This document shows positions 26,562-36,519 of a DNA stretch of 64,000 nt, in pieces. The DNA is from CAZKRL01 sp964555295. GTDB taxonomy: Bacteria; Bacteroidota; Bacteroidia; Flavobacteriales_D; Sanyastnellaceae. The notes below the pieces were generated by a model. The model had not been told where the DNA came from. It saw only the letters and a program-made list of their open reading frames with translations, and searched no databases. Each line of letters starts with the position of its first letter. Position 1 is the stretch's first letter. The position numbers and the translations under genes are program-made. Where the stretch lies: positions 28,280-92,279 of the forward strand of contig CAZKRL010000008.1 of the NCBI GenBank assembly GCA_964555295.1, read 5' to 3'.

Positions 26562-26569
26562 CAAATGTA
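26562..26569 (-). promoter_or_regulatory. -7 promoter element (TACATTTG) of zapB-like/zapA/rny
   Basis: An exact match to TAnnTTTG on the minus strand, 23 bp before the start of the zapB-like gene. A TTG at the usual -33 spacing is not seen. Confidence 0.4.
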
Positions 26570-26674
26570 AATCACTGTTCTGAGTTGTCTCATTATATTT
26601 TTCCGAATCAACCTGTTGATATTCAAAACCGACTTAGATCAAAGCGTTAACGAACCCCTCTAATTTGACACCTT

Positions 26675-28405
26675 ATGACTAGCATTCACAGGATTTATCT
26701 CCATATTTCGATGTTGGCAATATTCGGCCGACCTATAGCAGTTTTGTCGCAAATCAGAGCGGAAACCAAATTCCACTCACCCATGGAGATTCCGCTATTC
26801 CTGGCAGGTAATTTCGCAGAACTTAGAAAAAATCACTTTCACGCAGGTCTCGACATTAAAACCAATGAGAAAGAGGGCTATAGGATATTATCAATAGAAG
26901 AGGGTTATGTAAGCCGGATAAAAATATCGCCTGTAGGCTACGGATATTCCGTTTATGTGAATCACCCTGGGGGTTATACATCGGTATACGCGCATCTGCA
27001 ATCATTTTCACCAACTATTGATGAATGGGTGAAGCGCAAACAATACAAATTAAAATCTTTCAGTATCGATGAAACGTTAGCCAAGGATGAAATAAAAGTT
27101 ACGGCTAAGGAATGCCTGGGGTTATCGGGTAATACCGGCTCAAGCAGCGGGCCACATTTGCATTTCGAGATCCGCGAAACTGCGACCGAACACCCTTTGA
27201 ATCCATTACTGTTTGGATTTGATATTCAAGATAATATAGCGCCAACAGCACATTCTATTTGGGTTATTCCAATTTCCGATGACGCAAGAGTCAACGAAAA
27301 GCAATCACCAACTTCGTTCGAACTGGTCTCTGCCGGAGATCACTACACAACCAAACAAAAATCTCCGGTTGTTATATCGGGTGAGGTGGGTATTGCCATT
27401 AATGCAATCGACCGTCTCAATGGACAAGACAATCGTTGTGGAGTTTATCGTATAGAATTATACGCCGATGGCAATATGATTTATTCTCAACGTATGGACT
27501 CGATATCTTTTGATAATACCAGGGCGCTAAATGCGCATACTATGTATTCGAAGTACCGAACCACCAAAGCCTCCATTCACCGCTCATACCGTTTACCAGG
27601 TAATCCACTTGGCATATATGAAAAACTTATTAATGAAGGGAAAATAGCAGCACCTGAAGGCAAACGAATTCAGATGGAGTATCGGATTTTTGATGTGTCA
27701 GGGAATCAAACCAGGGTTAAATTTCAGCTTCTAGGTGGAAAAACTGCCCAACCTATCTCGTCTAAACCTATCGACGCTGTTGCCGAATGGCATTGGGATA
27801 AAAACAATCGGTTTGAGAATGACGATATCAAATTGAACTCACCAAAAGGTTGTCTCTACGAAAATCTCTATCTCACCATCAGGAAAAGCAACAAGGTCGC
27901 TTCAGCCATTGGCCCCACCGTTTGTGTTGCGTCAGCAGATGTACCCGCCCACTTGAAATACGATATCTCACTTCCTGTTGGCAACCTAAAATCTGATCTA
28001 CTTAAAAAAGCTTTGATTGTAAGATTTGATGCTGATAAAAACGATGTCATCGCGGAGGGTGGTGTTATAGAATCTGGATGGATCAAAACACAAACAAATT
28101 ATTTTGGATACTTCGCCGTAATGATTGATACAGTGAAGCCCTCGATTCAAAGCCTCAACTTCAAGAGTGATATGAAAGAACAAGCATCATTTTCATTTAG
28201 AATTTCGGATGCGCTGTCGGGAGTCGATCAGATTATTCCGGAGATTGATGGCCAATGGGCGCTCATGGCATATGATGCTAAATCCAACAAAATCACTTAT
28301 CATTTCGATCCACGCTTCATTCAAAAAGGCAAGCACACATTTAAATTGAGAATCATTGATTCAAGAGGAAATGAAGCTAACTACCGAGGTGATTTCGTTT
28401 GGTAG
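26675..28405 (+). CDS. M23 family metallopeptidase
   Basis: A 576-residue exported zinc peptidase of the LytM/M23 type, which cuts cell-wall peptide bridges or acts as an amidase activator. Zinc-ligand motifs are visible: HAGLDI near residue 59 and HLHFE near 163, with GNTGSSSGPHLHFEIRE typical of M23. The signal segment covers about 1-28. The C-terminal two thirds are beta-rich, Ig-like and unassigned (DNIAPTAHSIWVIPI, then DALSGVDQIIPEIDG near the end). The start ATG at 26675 is preceded by TAATTTGACACC, so the transcript may have almost no leader. It ends 8 bp from the convergent T9SS gene. Confidence 0.9.
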   Translation: MTSIHRIYLHISMLAIFGRPIAVLSQIRAETKFHSPMEIPLFLAGNFAELRKNHFHAGLDIKTNEKEGYRILSIEEGYVSRIKISPVGYGYSVYVNHPGGYTSVYAHLQSFSPTIDEWVKRKQYKLKSFSIDETLAKDEIKVTAKECLGLSGNTGSSSGPHLHFEIRETATEHPLNPLLFGFDIQDNIAPTAHSIWVIPISDDARVNEKQSPTSFELVSAGDHYTTKQKSPVVISGEVGIAINAIDRLNGQDNRCGVYRIELYADGNMIYSQRMDSISFDNTRALNAHTMYSKYRTTKASIHRSYRLPGNPLGIYEKLINEGKIAAPEGKRIQMEYRIFDVSGNQTRVKFQLLGGKTAQPISSKPIDAVAEWHWDKNNRFENDDIKLNSPKGCLYENLYLTIRKSNKVASAIGPTVCVASADVPAHLKYDISLPVGNLKSDLLKKALIVRFDADKNDVIAEGGVIESGWIKTQTNYFGYFAVMIDTVKPSIQSLNFKSDMKEQASFSFRISDALSGVDQIIPEIDGQWALMAYDAKSNKITYHFDPRFIQKGKHTFKLRIIDSRGNEANYRGDFVW

Positions 28406-28413
28406 AAGCAGTA

Positions 28414-31395
28414 TTATTTTACTATGAGTTTAACCTCATCCAATTCCTGTCCATCATGCAGCATTCGCAAAAAGTAGATTCCGCTGGATAATTCCTGAAG
28501 ATCTATACGCATGGGGGATTGTTTCGCTTTGTATCTGAATACCCTTTTTCCCATTCCATCCAATAACTCCACTTCATCACCTCCCTCTACCCCGTCTAGC
28601 CAAACATAATCACCAGCAGGATTAGGATACAAGTGCATATAATCTCGAGCGTACTGTTGCAAACCAACCACAGCCTGAACCTCAGAGATCGACATACATC
28701 CTTCCGCGCTGAATACATATGCATAATATACACCCGGCTCATCAGCGACGATAAACTGAACAGAATCTGATATCAAGTCATCATTAAAAAACCATTCCCA
28801 ATATGCGCCATCCATGGCATAAATAGTGTCTCCTGACATAGATAAATCCGTTGACGGGTAAGGCAAACTTTGAATATTTATCGTATCCATTCTAATGCAC
28901 AATGGGTTGAATCTTTCCAGCACCACGATATGCTCTCCAACCTCAGGAAATGCGTAATTAAAATCCGAACCAATGCTTATCTGTTCTCCATTCTCGTACC
29001 AAACAAAGGAATCGGTGAATGTCGTATCTACCGCCAAAATCACTGGGTTCGCAATGCATGTGGCAACTTCCGATGGTATTGGCAGCATCATGCTACAGTC
29101 ATAAATAGTATGAGTAACCTCATTGGTCATTACGGGAGCATTGTCGTCAAAGTAAATAGCCGCAGTATTGGTAATAATGTCCCCAGGTTCTACATCCGCC
29201 CACGGGGCTATGCGATACTGCAGCCAGCCGTGTGAATTGGCCTCATCATTCACACTATCGGGCAACATAATATTATTGAAGTAAAACTGAACCCAACCTC
29301 CGGGATCAACAACGACGGAGTAATCGTGGGACGCACCTGTGAGCTGAAAAGTGGATAAATCAAGCTTTGAAATATCGATCTGATCTTCAATTCTAATGTT
29401 GAAAGCGGTTGCATTGCCCGTATTCTGAAAGCGAATTTTATACTCCAATACCTGATCGGATGAGATGTAATGCTCGTTGGTATAGCCCACAGGAAAAGCA
29501 GTTTTATCATTGGGATCATAGCTACAAGTAACCCATCCGGAAAAGTCCCATTCGTTATTGTAAAAACTGACGTCATTTTCATCCTGCAATTGCAATGTCA
29601 TTGTAAAAGGAAATTCCTGGCCTACAAATTCGGCGCCAGGTCCGTTGAAATGCACCTCATACCATGCAGTTGATCCCGGTAGCTGATTTTCGATATTCCA
29701 CTGAATAATACCGGGAGAAATTTCAGTAAAGACAGTACCTCCTGAGAAGGAATAGGTTAGTGCAGGATCAAAGTTTAGCGTTAATGTGCCTGATACCGAT
29801 GCCGCGCCCGTATTACATAGAGAAATACCTGGAGTCAATCCTCCTACACAATGAATCGTTTGTCCCCAAAATGAGCCGAAAACATTGACCTGAGCGGTTG
29901 CGCCACTTGAAGGAACCAGCCCTAAAGGAACTGTGGTGCACGCAGGTAATTGAAAGCTAATGATGCCACCAAGTAATATCCATGTATTAGTGGTGTCTGT
30001 GTATGACAATGTGTACAAGCCCGAGTTTAGACCAGGAATGAGTATCTCACCGGCAGAAGACGGATAAATAATTTGACCCGTTTCATTGAGGGTGAAATAT
30101 CCCGTAGCACCGATGATGGGTTCACCGGGATTGTATGGCTGAAAGGCCCCATCGCCATTCAAATCATGAAAAACCATCGCATTGAAATCATTGCCGTAAA
30201 CACATGAGCCATCGTCACAACTTGCATATATCATATAGTTGCAGGCACTCACGTCGGTACAGCCATTGTAACCGCATGAGCCATCACTGACAGCTGCGCC
30301 CGGATCATAATTGCATGAGGAAGGGTTTGTACAACCACAGATGATTCCCTGAGATACCGAGTCGGCCGAGATGAGCAAGGTCATAGGCACCCAGCTTGTC
30401 CATTGCGCCATTACATGCAGTGAGTAAGTTGTATTCGGTTGTATGTCAATGAAACTTTCGAGAGCAAAACAGCCCCCGGATGAATCACTCAGATGGCAAT
30501 GAACCAAATTCCCACCGCATGTATTTGCAGTGGAATTTTCATATACCTCGATCAAAAACGGTTGGAGATAATTCCCTCCGGTCGCTGATCCATATCCGAT
30601 GTCAGCCCCGATGCTAATATGACTGAACTCATCAGAATTAAAATGATACCATCCCTGCTGGTAGTAATTGAAAGTTCCACAATTGGATGTATCGAACGAA
30701 AGAGAACATAATGTGTCAGTGAATATATTATTTGTCTCAACCAAAATGGAATTCTGACATGTAGAATTATCGTCATCGGAAATGGAAATAGCGAAAGAAA
30801 AATCTCCGGTGCATCCGTTCGCATCCATTGCGGTGAGCACATACACACCTGAAAAATCGAAACAGGTAACTGCACCAGGTGAAATGACCGCACCGTTGCT
30901 CAGAAGAAAGGTGTAGGGCGCGGTTCCGCCACTGGCCGTGTATTGCGCAAGGCAACTCGGGTCACCGCAACTATTGTTGCTTACAAATCCTGTCACCGTT
31001 ATTGGTTGAGGGAAGTTAAAAGTATTGAGACATTGAATCGCAGTATCCAGTGGCACGCCTGAGGTATCACAGTAGACCACCTCCAAACAGATATTATTCA
31101 ATCCCGCGGTCGCTGATGGAATCGCGAAAGACTCAATCAACGTGCCCGATATTGCTATACCGCTCAACGATGACACTGCACTGCTTCCCACACTGTCTGC
31201 GCCGGCATATGCAGTCCATGTGTAGTGATAAGTTCCCCCATACTGACATGAACTTGTTGCATTACCCATAAAAAAGAGACTATCGCCAGCGCAACTTACA
31301 GGAAGCTGATACATGGCGACATAGACATTGCATTGAGATTGCATAACTGGCGACAAGCCCATGAAAACGAGAAAAGAAATGAGTATGTTTTTCAT
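28414..31395 (-). CDS. Large type IX-secreted adhesin-like protein
   Basis: A 993-residue secreted protein. A signal peptide ends near VMQSQ. The N-terminal half is composed of beta-rich modules. Two Cys-rich units follow (GCTNPSSCNYDPGA and GCTDVSACNY... near 345-390). A DUF11-like/DUF7619-type repeat region comes next, with YDPNDKTAFPVGY and VLEYKIRFQNTGNATAFNIR near 640-690 and ITNTAAIYFDDNAPVMTN near 745. A type IX sorting domain closes the protein (LYPNPAGDY ... VKLIVK). Such proteins are usually surface or released structural proteins. No catalytic motif was seen. The start is the ATG at 31395. Confidence 0.88.
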   Translation of the reverse strand: MKNILISFLVFMGLSPVMQSQCNVYVAMYQLPVSCAGDSLFFMGNATSSCQYGGTYHYTWTAYAGADSVGSSAVSSLSGIAISGTLIESFAIPSATAGLNNICLEVVYCDTSGVPLDTAIQCLNTFNFPQPITVTGFVSNNSCGDPSCLAQYTASGGTAPYTFLLSNGAVISPGAVTCFDFSGVYVLTAMDANGCTGDFSFAISISDDDNSTCQNSILVETNNIFTDTLCSLSFDTSNCGTFNYYQQGWYHFNSDEFSHISIGADIGYGSATGGNYLQPFLIEVYENSTANTCGGNLVHCHLSDSSGGCFALESFIDIQPNTTYSLHVMAQWTSWVPMTLLISADSVSQGIICGCTNPSSCNYDPGAAVSDGSCGYNGCTDVSACNYMIYASCDDGSCVYGNDFNAMVFHDLNGDGAFQPYNPGEPIIGATGYFTLNETGQIIYPSSAGEILIPGLNSGLYTLSYTDTTNTWILLGGIISFQLPACTTVPLGLVPSSGATAQVNVFGSFWGQTIHCVGGLTPGISLCNTGAASVSGTLTLNFDPALTYSFSGGTVFTEISPGIIQWNIENQLPGSTAWYEVHFNGPGAEFVGQEFPFTMTLQLQDENDVSFYNNEWDFSGWVTCSYDPNDKTAFPVGYTNEHYISSDQVLEYKIRFQNTGNATAFNIRIEDQIDISKLDLSTFQLTGASHDYSVVVDPGGWVQFYFNNIMLPDSVNDEANSHGWLQYRIAPWADVEPGDIITNTAAIYFDDNAPVMTNEVTHTIYDCSMMLPIPSEVATCIANPVILAVDTTFTDSFVWYENGEQISIGSDFNYAFPEVGEHIVVLERFNPLCIRMDTINIQSLPYPSTDLSMSGDTIYAMDGAYWEWFFNDDLISDSVQFIVADEPGVYYAYVFSAEGCMSISEVQAVVGLQQYARDYMHLYPNPAGDYVWLDGVEGGDEVELLDGMGKRVFRYKAKQSPMRIDLQELSSGIYFLRMLHDGQELDEVKLIVK

Positions 31396-31458
31396 ATGAA
31401 TTGGTTGTGGTTATTATCAGGACTAATTCCGGTTATAAGATGTTGCGTGAAGAGCAGA

Positions 31459-31896
31459 TCATTCATCCACCCCGATATCCTCATTCCATAATTGAGGCTC
31501 TTCTGTGATGAATTTTTCCATCATCTCAATACAATCGCTATGATGCAGATCAATCACTTCTATCCCATGTTGCTCCATAAATTCTTTTGCTCCTGAAAAG
31601 GTGACTGACTCACCAGCGATGACCTTTTTGATACCAAATTGAACAACCGCCCCAGCGCAGAGATAACAAGGCATAAGAGTGGAATACAAAGTTGCTCCGC
31701 GATAACTTCCCACGCGTCCCGCATTGCGCAAACAATCAATCTCTGCATGCGTCACAGGATCGCCGTCTTGAACTCTTTTGTTATGCCCCTTGCCAAGAAT
31801 TTTGCCGTCACGAACAAGCACTGATCCGATAGGAATACCACCTTCGCTCCTACCCTTTCTGGCCTGAGCGATGGCTTCATTCATAAATTCATCCAT
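31459..31896 (-). CDS. Nucleoside/cytosine deaminase, FCY1-like
   Basis: A 145-residue zinc deaminase of the cytidine/deoxycytidylate deaminase superfamily. The zinc motif HAEID (His plus catalytic Glu) is near residue 51 and PCYLC near 76. The sequence resembles fungal cytosine deaminase Fcy1 rather than bacterial CodA (an unrelated amidohydrolase): GGIPIGSVLV, the position of HAE, TLYSTLMPCYLCAGA and the C-terminus EEPQLWNEDIG all match the Fcy1 pattern as I recall it. Predicted reaction: cytosine to uracil, pyrimidine salvage. It follows ribD by 14 bp, so both are on one transcript. It could also use other free pyrimidine-like bases. Confidence 0.82.
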   Translation of the reverse strand: MDEFMNEAIAQARKGRSEGGIPIGSVLVRDGKILGKGHNKRVQDGDPVTHAEIDCLRNAGRVGSYRGATLYSTLMPCYLCAGAVVQFGIKKVIAGESVTFSGAKEFMEQHGIEVIDLHHSDCIEMMEKFITEEPQLWNEDIGVDE

Positions 31897-31910
31897 AATT
31901 GATATAAGAT

Positions 31911-32981
31911 TTAGACTTTATGAAAGTATTGCAAAATATCTCTTCCCACTTGAAAAGTTTGCGTAGGTGGCAATTTCAGACTTGGAGCAATAAGGCCATT
32001 GCCAATTTTCAATGACGAAGTAAATACACGTGCTTCATCCCAAAGACCTGCTTCCAGAAAGTGATGCAATGTCTTTGAACCCCCTTCCACGAGAATACTA
32101 TACAAGCCCATTTCATAAAGCTTATTCATCGCTAAAAGCAATTCATTCGCTCCCACATCGATTCTAAGCCAGGTAATATTTCCTTGCATTTCCTCCTTGT
32201 GCTTATTCAATACAATGATCTTGCTATCGGATGAAAAAAGTTGAAGTGATAGACTCAGTTTTAGGTTGCTATCCCAAACGATTTTAGCGGGTTGCGGACC
32301 ATCAACGTGTCGAACGCTCAGCTGCGGATCGTCATTTTCTGCCGTCATTCTTCCTACCAAAACAGCAGCGGAATCGGCTCTCCACCGATGCACAAAATGC
32401 GCTGCAGTGCGACCAGAAATCGGAAACTGACCCATCTCACCAACGGCCCGAATCTTATCCATGAATCCATCAAATGTCTGGGCCCACTTTAAAATGACAT
32501 AAGGTCGCTTCTCCTTTTGATTGACAAAAAAACGATGATTCAAGCGAGCAGATTCATCCTCTAAAACTCCCATGACAACTTCGATGCCTGATTCACGAAG
32601 GCGTGAAGCACCAGCGCCGGCAACCAACGGATTTGGGTCGCTACAACCGATGACCACTTTACGTATTCCGCTGCTCATGATCGCGTTGGTACAAGGCGGT
32701 GTTTTTCCTTGGTGACAACAAGGCTCCAGGTTCACATACATAATTGCGTTACTCAAATCCGTTCCCGGGAGTATTCGCGAAAGTGCCTCCACCTCTGCAT
32801 GATTACCGCCAAATTGTTGATGATACCCTTCTACCAGCACTTCGTTATCGCGTGCAATTACACAACCCACAAGGGGATTGGCGCCTGTTCTTCCCCATCC
32901 TAAACGGGCCAGATGAATGCAACGCTGCATCATTTGAACATCCCTTGCTGAAGGATTGATATTTTGTAAAGCCGACTTCAT
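31911..32981 (-). CDS. ribD: Bifunctional riboflavin biosynthesis deaminase/reductase
   Basis: RibD carries out the second and third steps of riboflavin synthesis from GTP: deamination of the pyrimidine ring and reduction of the ribosyl side chain. The 356-residue protein has the deaminase domain (about 15-145) with HAEVEAL and PCCHQGKTPPCT zinc motifs. The reductase domain (about 150-356) has RPYVILKWAQTFDG, HRWRADSAAVLVGRMTAENDDPQLSVR (here split in the description) and ILVEGGSKTLHHFLE. Length and order are standard. It sits between the thioesterase and the deaminase genes in an apparent operon. Confidence 0.96.
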   Translation of the reverse strand: MKSALQNINPSARDVQMMQRCIHLARLGWGRTGANPLVGCVIARDNEVLVEGYHQQFGGNHAEVEALSRILPGTDLSNAIMYVNLEPCCHQGKTPPCTNAIMSSGIRKVVIGCSDPNPLVAGAGASRLRESGIEVVMGVLEDESARLNHRFFVNQKEKRPYVILKWAQTFDGFMDKIRAVGEMGQFPISGRTAAHFVHRWRADSAAVLVGRMTAENDDPQLSVRHVDGPQPAKIVWDSNLKLSLSLQLFSSDSKIIVLNKHKEEMQGNITWLRIDVGANELLLAMNKLYEMGLYSILVEGGSKTLHHFLEAGLWDEARVFTSSLKIGNGLIAPSLKLPPTQTFQVGRDILQYFHKV

Positions 32982-33004
32982 TGAACCATACTAATCATCT
33001 CGAG

Positions 33005-33397
33005 CTAAAGGGATGCGAGAGCGTTTCTCCAAACTTCGGGCATTTCAATTTTAGTGCCCTTTTCGTAATCAAAGCAAACCATTACGCTCTTGCAATCTGA
33101 ACATATTTCATCCTCCCGGAAAATGGTGTGCAACAACGTGAAACTCGAAGTACCTAATTCGATTGCTTCCACTTCAACCGACAAATTATCGCCCAAGAAA
33201 ACAGGCTTGCGGTAATTGATTTCATTTCGGGCAACCACAATGCCTTGATGAATCCATGACCAAGGTTGCGGCGTAATATCAAGCATGAACTTCATTCGTG
33301 CCTGCTCGAAATAGGTTAGATAAACACTATTGTTCACATGCCCCATCATGTCGATGTCGGCAAAACGTATGTCTTGAGGATACCTTGATTTTCGCAT
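33005..33397 (-). CDS. Acyl-CoA thioesterase (4HBT/hotdog fold)
   Basis: A 130-residue single hotdog-fold thioesterase. The conserved N-terminal block is IRFADIDMMGHVNNSVYLTY with the catalytic Asp in DxxGHVNN, followed by FEQARMKFM. Members hydrolyse acyl-CoA thioesters; the substrate here is unknown. It lies 13 bp after the methyltransferase gene and 23 bp before ribD, in the same direction. Confidence 0.88.
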   Translation of the reverse strand: MRKSRYPQDIRFADIDMMGHVNNSVYLTYFEQARMKFMLDITPQPWSWIHQGIVVARNEINYRKPVFLGDNLSVEVEAIELGTSSFTLLHTIFREDEICSDCKSVMVCFDYEKGTKIEMPEVWRNALASL

Positions 33398-33410
33398 TCC
33401 TTATCTGGGA

Positions 33411-34586
33411 TTATTCTGATACTTGTAACACCAAACCTTTCAGGTATTCACCCTCAGGATGACGTATTGAAAAGGGATGATCCGCGGGTTGGTGAAGCTG
33501 ATGCAGAATGTTGGCTTTAACACCCGCCGCGATAGAGGCGGCCAAAACGCTATCGGCAAAAAGTTTTTTATCAATTACCTGTGAGCAAGAGAAAGTAAAG
33601 AGCAATCCGCCAGGTTTCAATTGACGCAGCGCGGCCTCATTGATGCGCATATATCCTTGCACGGCACGATGACGAGCCGATAAACTCTTGGCAAAAGCCG
33701 GCGGATCGAGCACAATGATATCAAACTCTCTAGGAAGATCTTTGAGGTAGTGAACGGCATCTGCACAAACCATTTCATGACGGTCTGATAGACCATTTAA
33801 CTCAGCATTTCTCTCTGCCAAGGCGAGGGCTGATTTACTGCTATCAAGACTCACTGCTGAAGCTGCCCCACCCTTGAGAGCGCTAAGCGAGAAACCACCA
33901 CTGTAAGAAAAAGTATTTAATACATGCTTCCCACCAGAGAGTGTGGAGAGCAAGCCGCGATTGTCACGCTGATCAAGAAAAAAACCGGTTTTCTGACCGC
34001 GCACCCAATCCACTTCATACATCACGCCGTGTTCGTTAAAAACCTTGCTATCAGGCGCACTACCAATTAAATAACCTGCTTCTACACGTGTGGCAGCGTT
34101 TGCAACCTTTTCGCTGCCGCGGCTGAATATGCGGATAATGCTTCCTTCAGAAAATTCTATAATGGCTGAAGCAATAATTGCTTCCATCGCAAATATGCCT
34201 GTTGTGTGAGACTGCAGCACGGCAGTATCACCGTATACATCCACAATAAGGCCCGGCAGATTATCACCCTCCGCATGAATCAATCGGAACATATTATAGT
34301 CTCTGTGACCTATAATACCCAATTTCTTTCGACGAAGAAAAGCGGACTGTACGCTTCTTCGCACAACAGAATGGGGCTCATCCGCAGAACTAAAGCACAT
34401 CATTCTGGCTGCAATAGAAGTACCAGCAGAATATATCGCACAGCCCAGCTCCTTATGATCTGATGAAAGAACCCTGGCCCATTCACCATCTATACAATTA
34501 TGCTTTTCAATAGCTCCTGAAAACACCCACGGATGACCTCGTAATACCGAAACATCCTTGCTCTTTCTCAATGTAATATTTTTCAT
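33411..34586 (-). CDS. Class I rRNA cytosine-C5-methyltransferase, RlmI-like
   Basis: A 391-residue SAM-dependent methyltransferase of the RlmI/YccW family, which methylates a 23S rRNA cytosine. It has an N-terminal PUA domain (RGHPWVFSGAIE) and a central EEHEE-like region (DNLPGLIVDVYGD, VDWVRGQKTGFFLDQRDNR). The Rossmann domain has NTFSYSGGFSLSALKGGA, DIIVLDPPAFAKS and a Cys in FTFSCSQ. I prefer the ATG at 34586; a TTG three codons upstream is also in frame. It starts 9 bp after the recQ stop. Confidence 0.88.
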   Translation of the reverse strand: MKNITLRKSKDVSVLRGHPWVFSGAIEKHNCIDGEWARVLSSDHKELGCAIYSAGTSIAARMMCFSSADEPHSVVRRSVQSAFLRRKKLGIIGHRDYNMFRLIHAEGDNLPGLIVDVYGDTAVLQSHTTGIFAMEAIIASAIIEFSEGSIIRIFSRGSEKVANAATRVEAGYLIGSAPDSKVFNEHGVMYEVDWVRGQKTGFFLDQRDNRGLLSTLSGGKHVLNTFSYSGGFSLSALKGGAASAVSLDSSKSALALAERNAELNGLSDRHEMVCADAVHYLKDLPREFDIIVLDPPAFAKSLSARHRAVQGYMRINEAALRQLKPGGLLFTFSCSQVIDKKLFADSVLAASIAAGVKANILHQLHQPADHPFSIRHPEGEYLKGLVLQVSE

Positions 34587-34595
34587 ATTGGTCAA

Positions 34596-36509
34596 TCAAT
34601 CGCGCACTTGTATGCATTGATTTTGATTGAGCAAAAATGAGCCATCATCCAACAATTCTCTTAACCAGATGCCGTATTCTTTCCTCCACCCCTTTCTGTA
34701 CAATTTGGATTTCAGTTCGTTTAGCGTTACCGCACGCTGAAATATGATAGAGTGAAGCCACGATTTAAACAAATCTTTATTGGTGATTTCCTTTGACATG
34801 CATACATCACAAATGCCACACTCATTGGGCTGAACTTCACCAAAATATTGCAATAGCGATTGACTTCTGCACTTATTGCTTTGCAAATACTCTGTCATGA
34901 ATGCGGCTCGCTGAAATTCGCGCTGTTGCAAAATTTTTGAAGTTGAATTCATGAGGATGAGAAGCTTACTGTGAGTCCGAGGCTTAAGCAATCGAACGGA
35001 TAAATCTTGTTTGGCATACTGCACATCAATCCATCCACCAGAACTCAAAATACCCAATGATTGTAAAACATCTTTGGTATCGCGACCCATTGCAGCTGCA
35101 ATCGCATGCTCATTTATTTTGGTCATACGTTCGAATAATCTTCCATACATACCGAGCAATGCATGCAATAATTGCGCTTCAGGAATTGTGAGATGTATGA
35201 ATTCACTTACGGCTTGAGGTGTTGCTGTGATTTTAATTTCGGTGAAATTGAGCAATACATTATCCAATGTGAGATACCCCATGCCTTCAAGGGATTTGAT
35301 CGCGCCTTGGAGCTGCCATGGATCTATTTTATACAACTTACAAAAAGCGATCGCATCAAAATCAAAAGTTGAGCCGATAGGGTGTGTATAATCAATTCCG
35401 CAACTTGCACAAATCCCGTCATAACATTCGGCCACCTTGTCGATGGATGGGAATTTCATTGATAGCCTTTGTCTGGCAATGGCAATATCCTCTTCGTTCC
35501 AGAAAATTTGTGAGAAAGCATCTAATCCATCTCTACCAGCTCTTCCCGCTTCTTGAAAATATGCTTCAGGCTGCAGTGGCATTTGCGCATGCAATACGAA
35601 ACGCACATCGGGCTTATCGATTCCCATACCGAAAGCACTGGTTGCACAAACAATCTTCAATTCATTGGACATCCATTTTTGAAAGGTTGTCATTTTCAAT
35701 TCATGGCTTAATCCTGCGTGGTATGGGGCAGCCAGAATTCCCATCCGAACTAGATAGTCTGACCACCAAACACATTCACCTCGGGTTTGACAATACAAAA
35801 TGCCGCTACCAGCATTTTGCCGGCACATGCGAAGTACAGCAGCAGTTTTATTCTCGCATCGCTGGACCCTATAGGCAAGATTGGTTCTAGCGAAGCTACT
35901 TCTCACAATTGACTGATCGGAGAGATTCAACTGCTCAATAATATCTGCCAATACCTCAGGGGTAGCGCTCGCAGTAAGCGCGATTACTTGAACATCAGGA
36001 ATAAGGGATAGAAATTCCTTTATCCTGAGATAATCCGGTCTGAAATCATAGCCCCATTGAGAAATACAATGCGCTTCATCCACTGCTACCAATGATACAT
36101 TGCAGTGCATCAAAGAACATTGGAACCTTTGAGATTGAAGTCTTTCCGGACTGCAGTATAGAAACTTAAGTTCACCTGATTGACATTTAGACAAAGTTTT
36201 AGCCATTGTGTTAGCAGACATTCCTGAATGAATTGCGGCGGCGGTGATTCCGCGCGAAACCAGTTGTGCCACCTGATCTTCCATCAGCGCCACGAGAGGT
36301 GAAATCACCACTGTCAGGCCATTACGACAAAGGCCCGGCAGTTGAAAGCAAATCGACTTCCCGCCACCTGTGGGTAATAATGCCAGAACATTTTCACCTG
36401 AGAAAACTTTTTTAATAATAGGTTCTTGATTGGACCTCAATCTATCGAAACCCCAATGCTGCTTGAGTTTCAAGAGTGCGTGATCCATGTCAATAGAATT
36501 AAGAGTCAT
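34596..36509 (-). CDS. recQ: ATP-dependent DNA helicase RecQ
   Basis: A 637-residue superfamily 2 DNA helicase. Walker A LPTGGGKS is at about residues 45-52 and the DEAH box (VDEAHCISQWGYDF) near 140. Motif VI is seen as QEAGRAGRDG, which fits RecQ. A zinc-binding segment with ECGICDVC lies in the C-terminal part (RecQ-Ct). No clear HRDC domain is seen, so it belongs to the shorter RecQ type common in Bacteroidota. It leads an apparent minus-strand transcript recQ, RlmI-like, thioesterase, ribD, deaminase. The divergent region upstream holds an orphan terminator on the opposite strand. Confidence 0.93.
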   Translation of the reverse strand: MTLNSIDMDHALLKLKQHWGFDRLRSNQEPIIKKVFSGENVLALLPTGGGKSICFQLPGLCRNGLTVVISPLVALMEDQVAQLVSRGITAAAIHSGMSANTMAKTLSKCQSGELKFLYCSPERLQSQRFQCSLMHCNVSLVAVDEAHCISQWGYDFRPDYLRIKEFLSLIPDVQVIALTASATPEVLADIIEQLNLSDQSIVRSSFARTNLAYRVQRCENKTAAVLRMCRQNAGSGILYCQTRGECVWWSDYLVRMGILAAPYHAGLSHELKMTTFQKWMSNELKIVCATSAFGMGIDKPDVRFVLHAQMPLQPEAYFQEAGRAGRDGLDAFSQIFWNEEDIAIARQRLSMKFPSIDKVAECYDGICASCGIDYTHPIGSTFDFDAIAFCKLYKIDPWQLQGAIKSLEGMGYLTLDNVLLNFTEIKITATPQAVSEFIHLTIPEAQLLHALLGMYGRLFERMTKINEHAIAAAMGRDTKDVLQSLGILSSGGWIDVQYAKQDLSVRLLKPRTHSKLLILMNSTSKILQQREFQRAAFMTEYLQSNKCRSQSLLQYFGEVQPNECGICDVCMSKEITNKDLFKSWLHSIIFQRAVTLNELKSKLYRKGWRKEYGIWLRELLDDGSFLLNQNQCIQVRD

Positions 36510-36519
36510 CTTATTTTAC

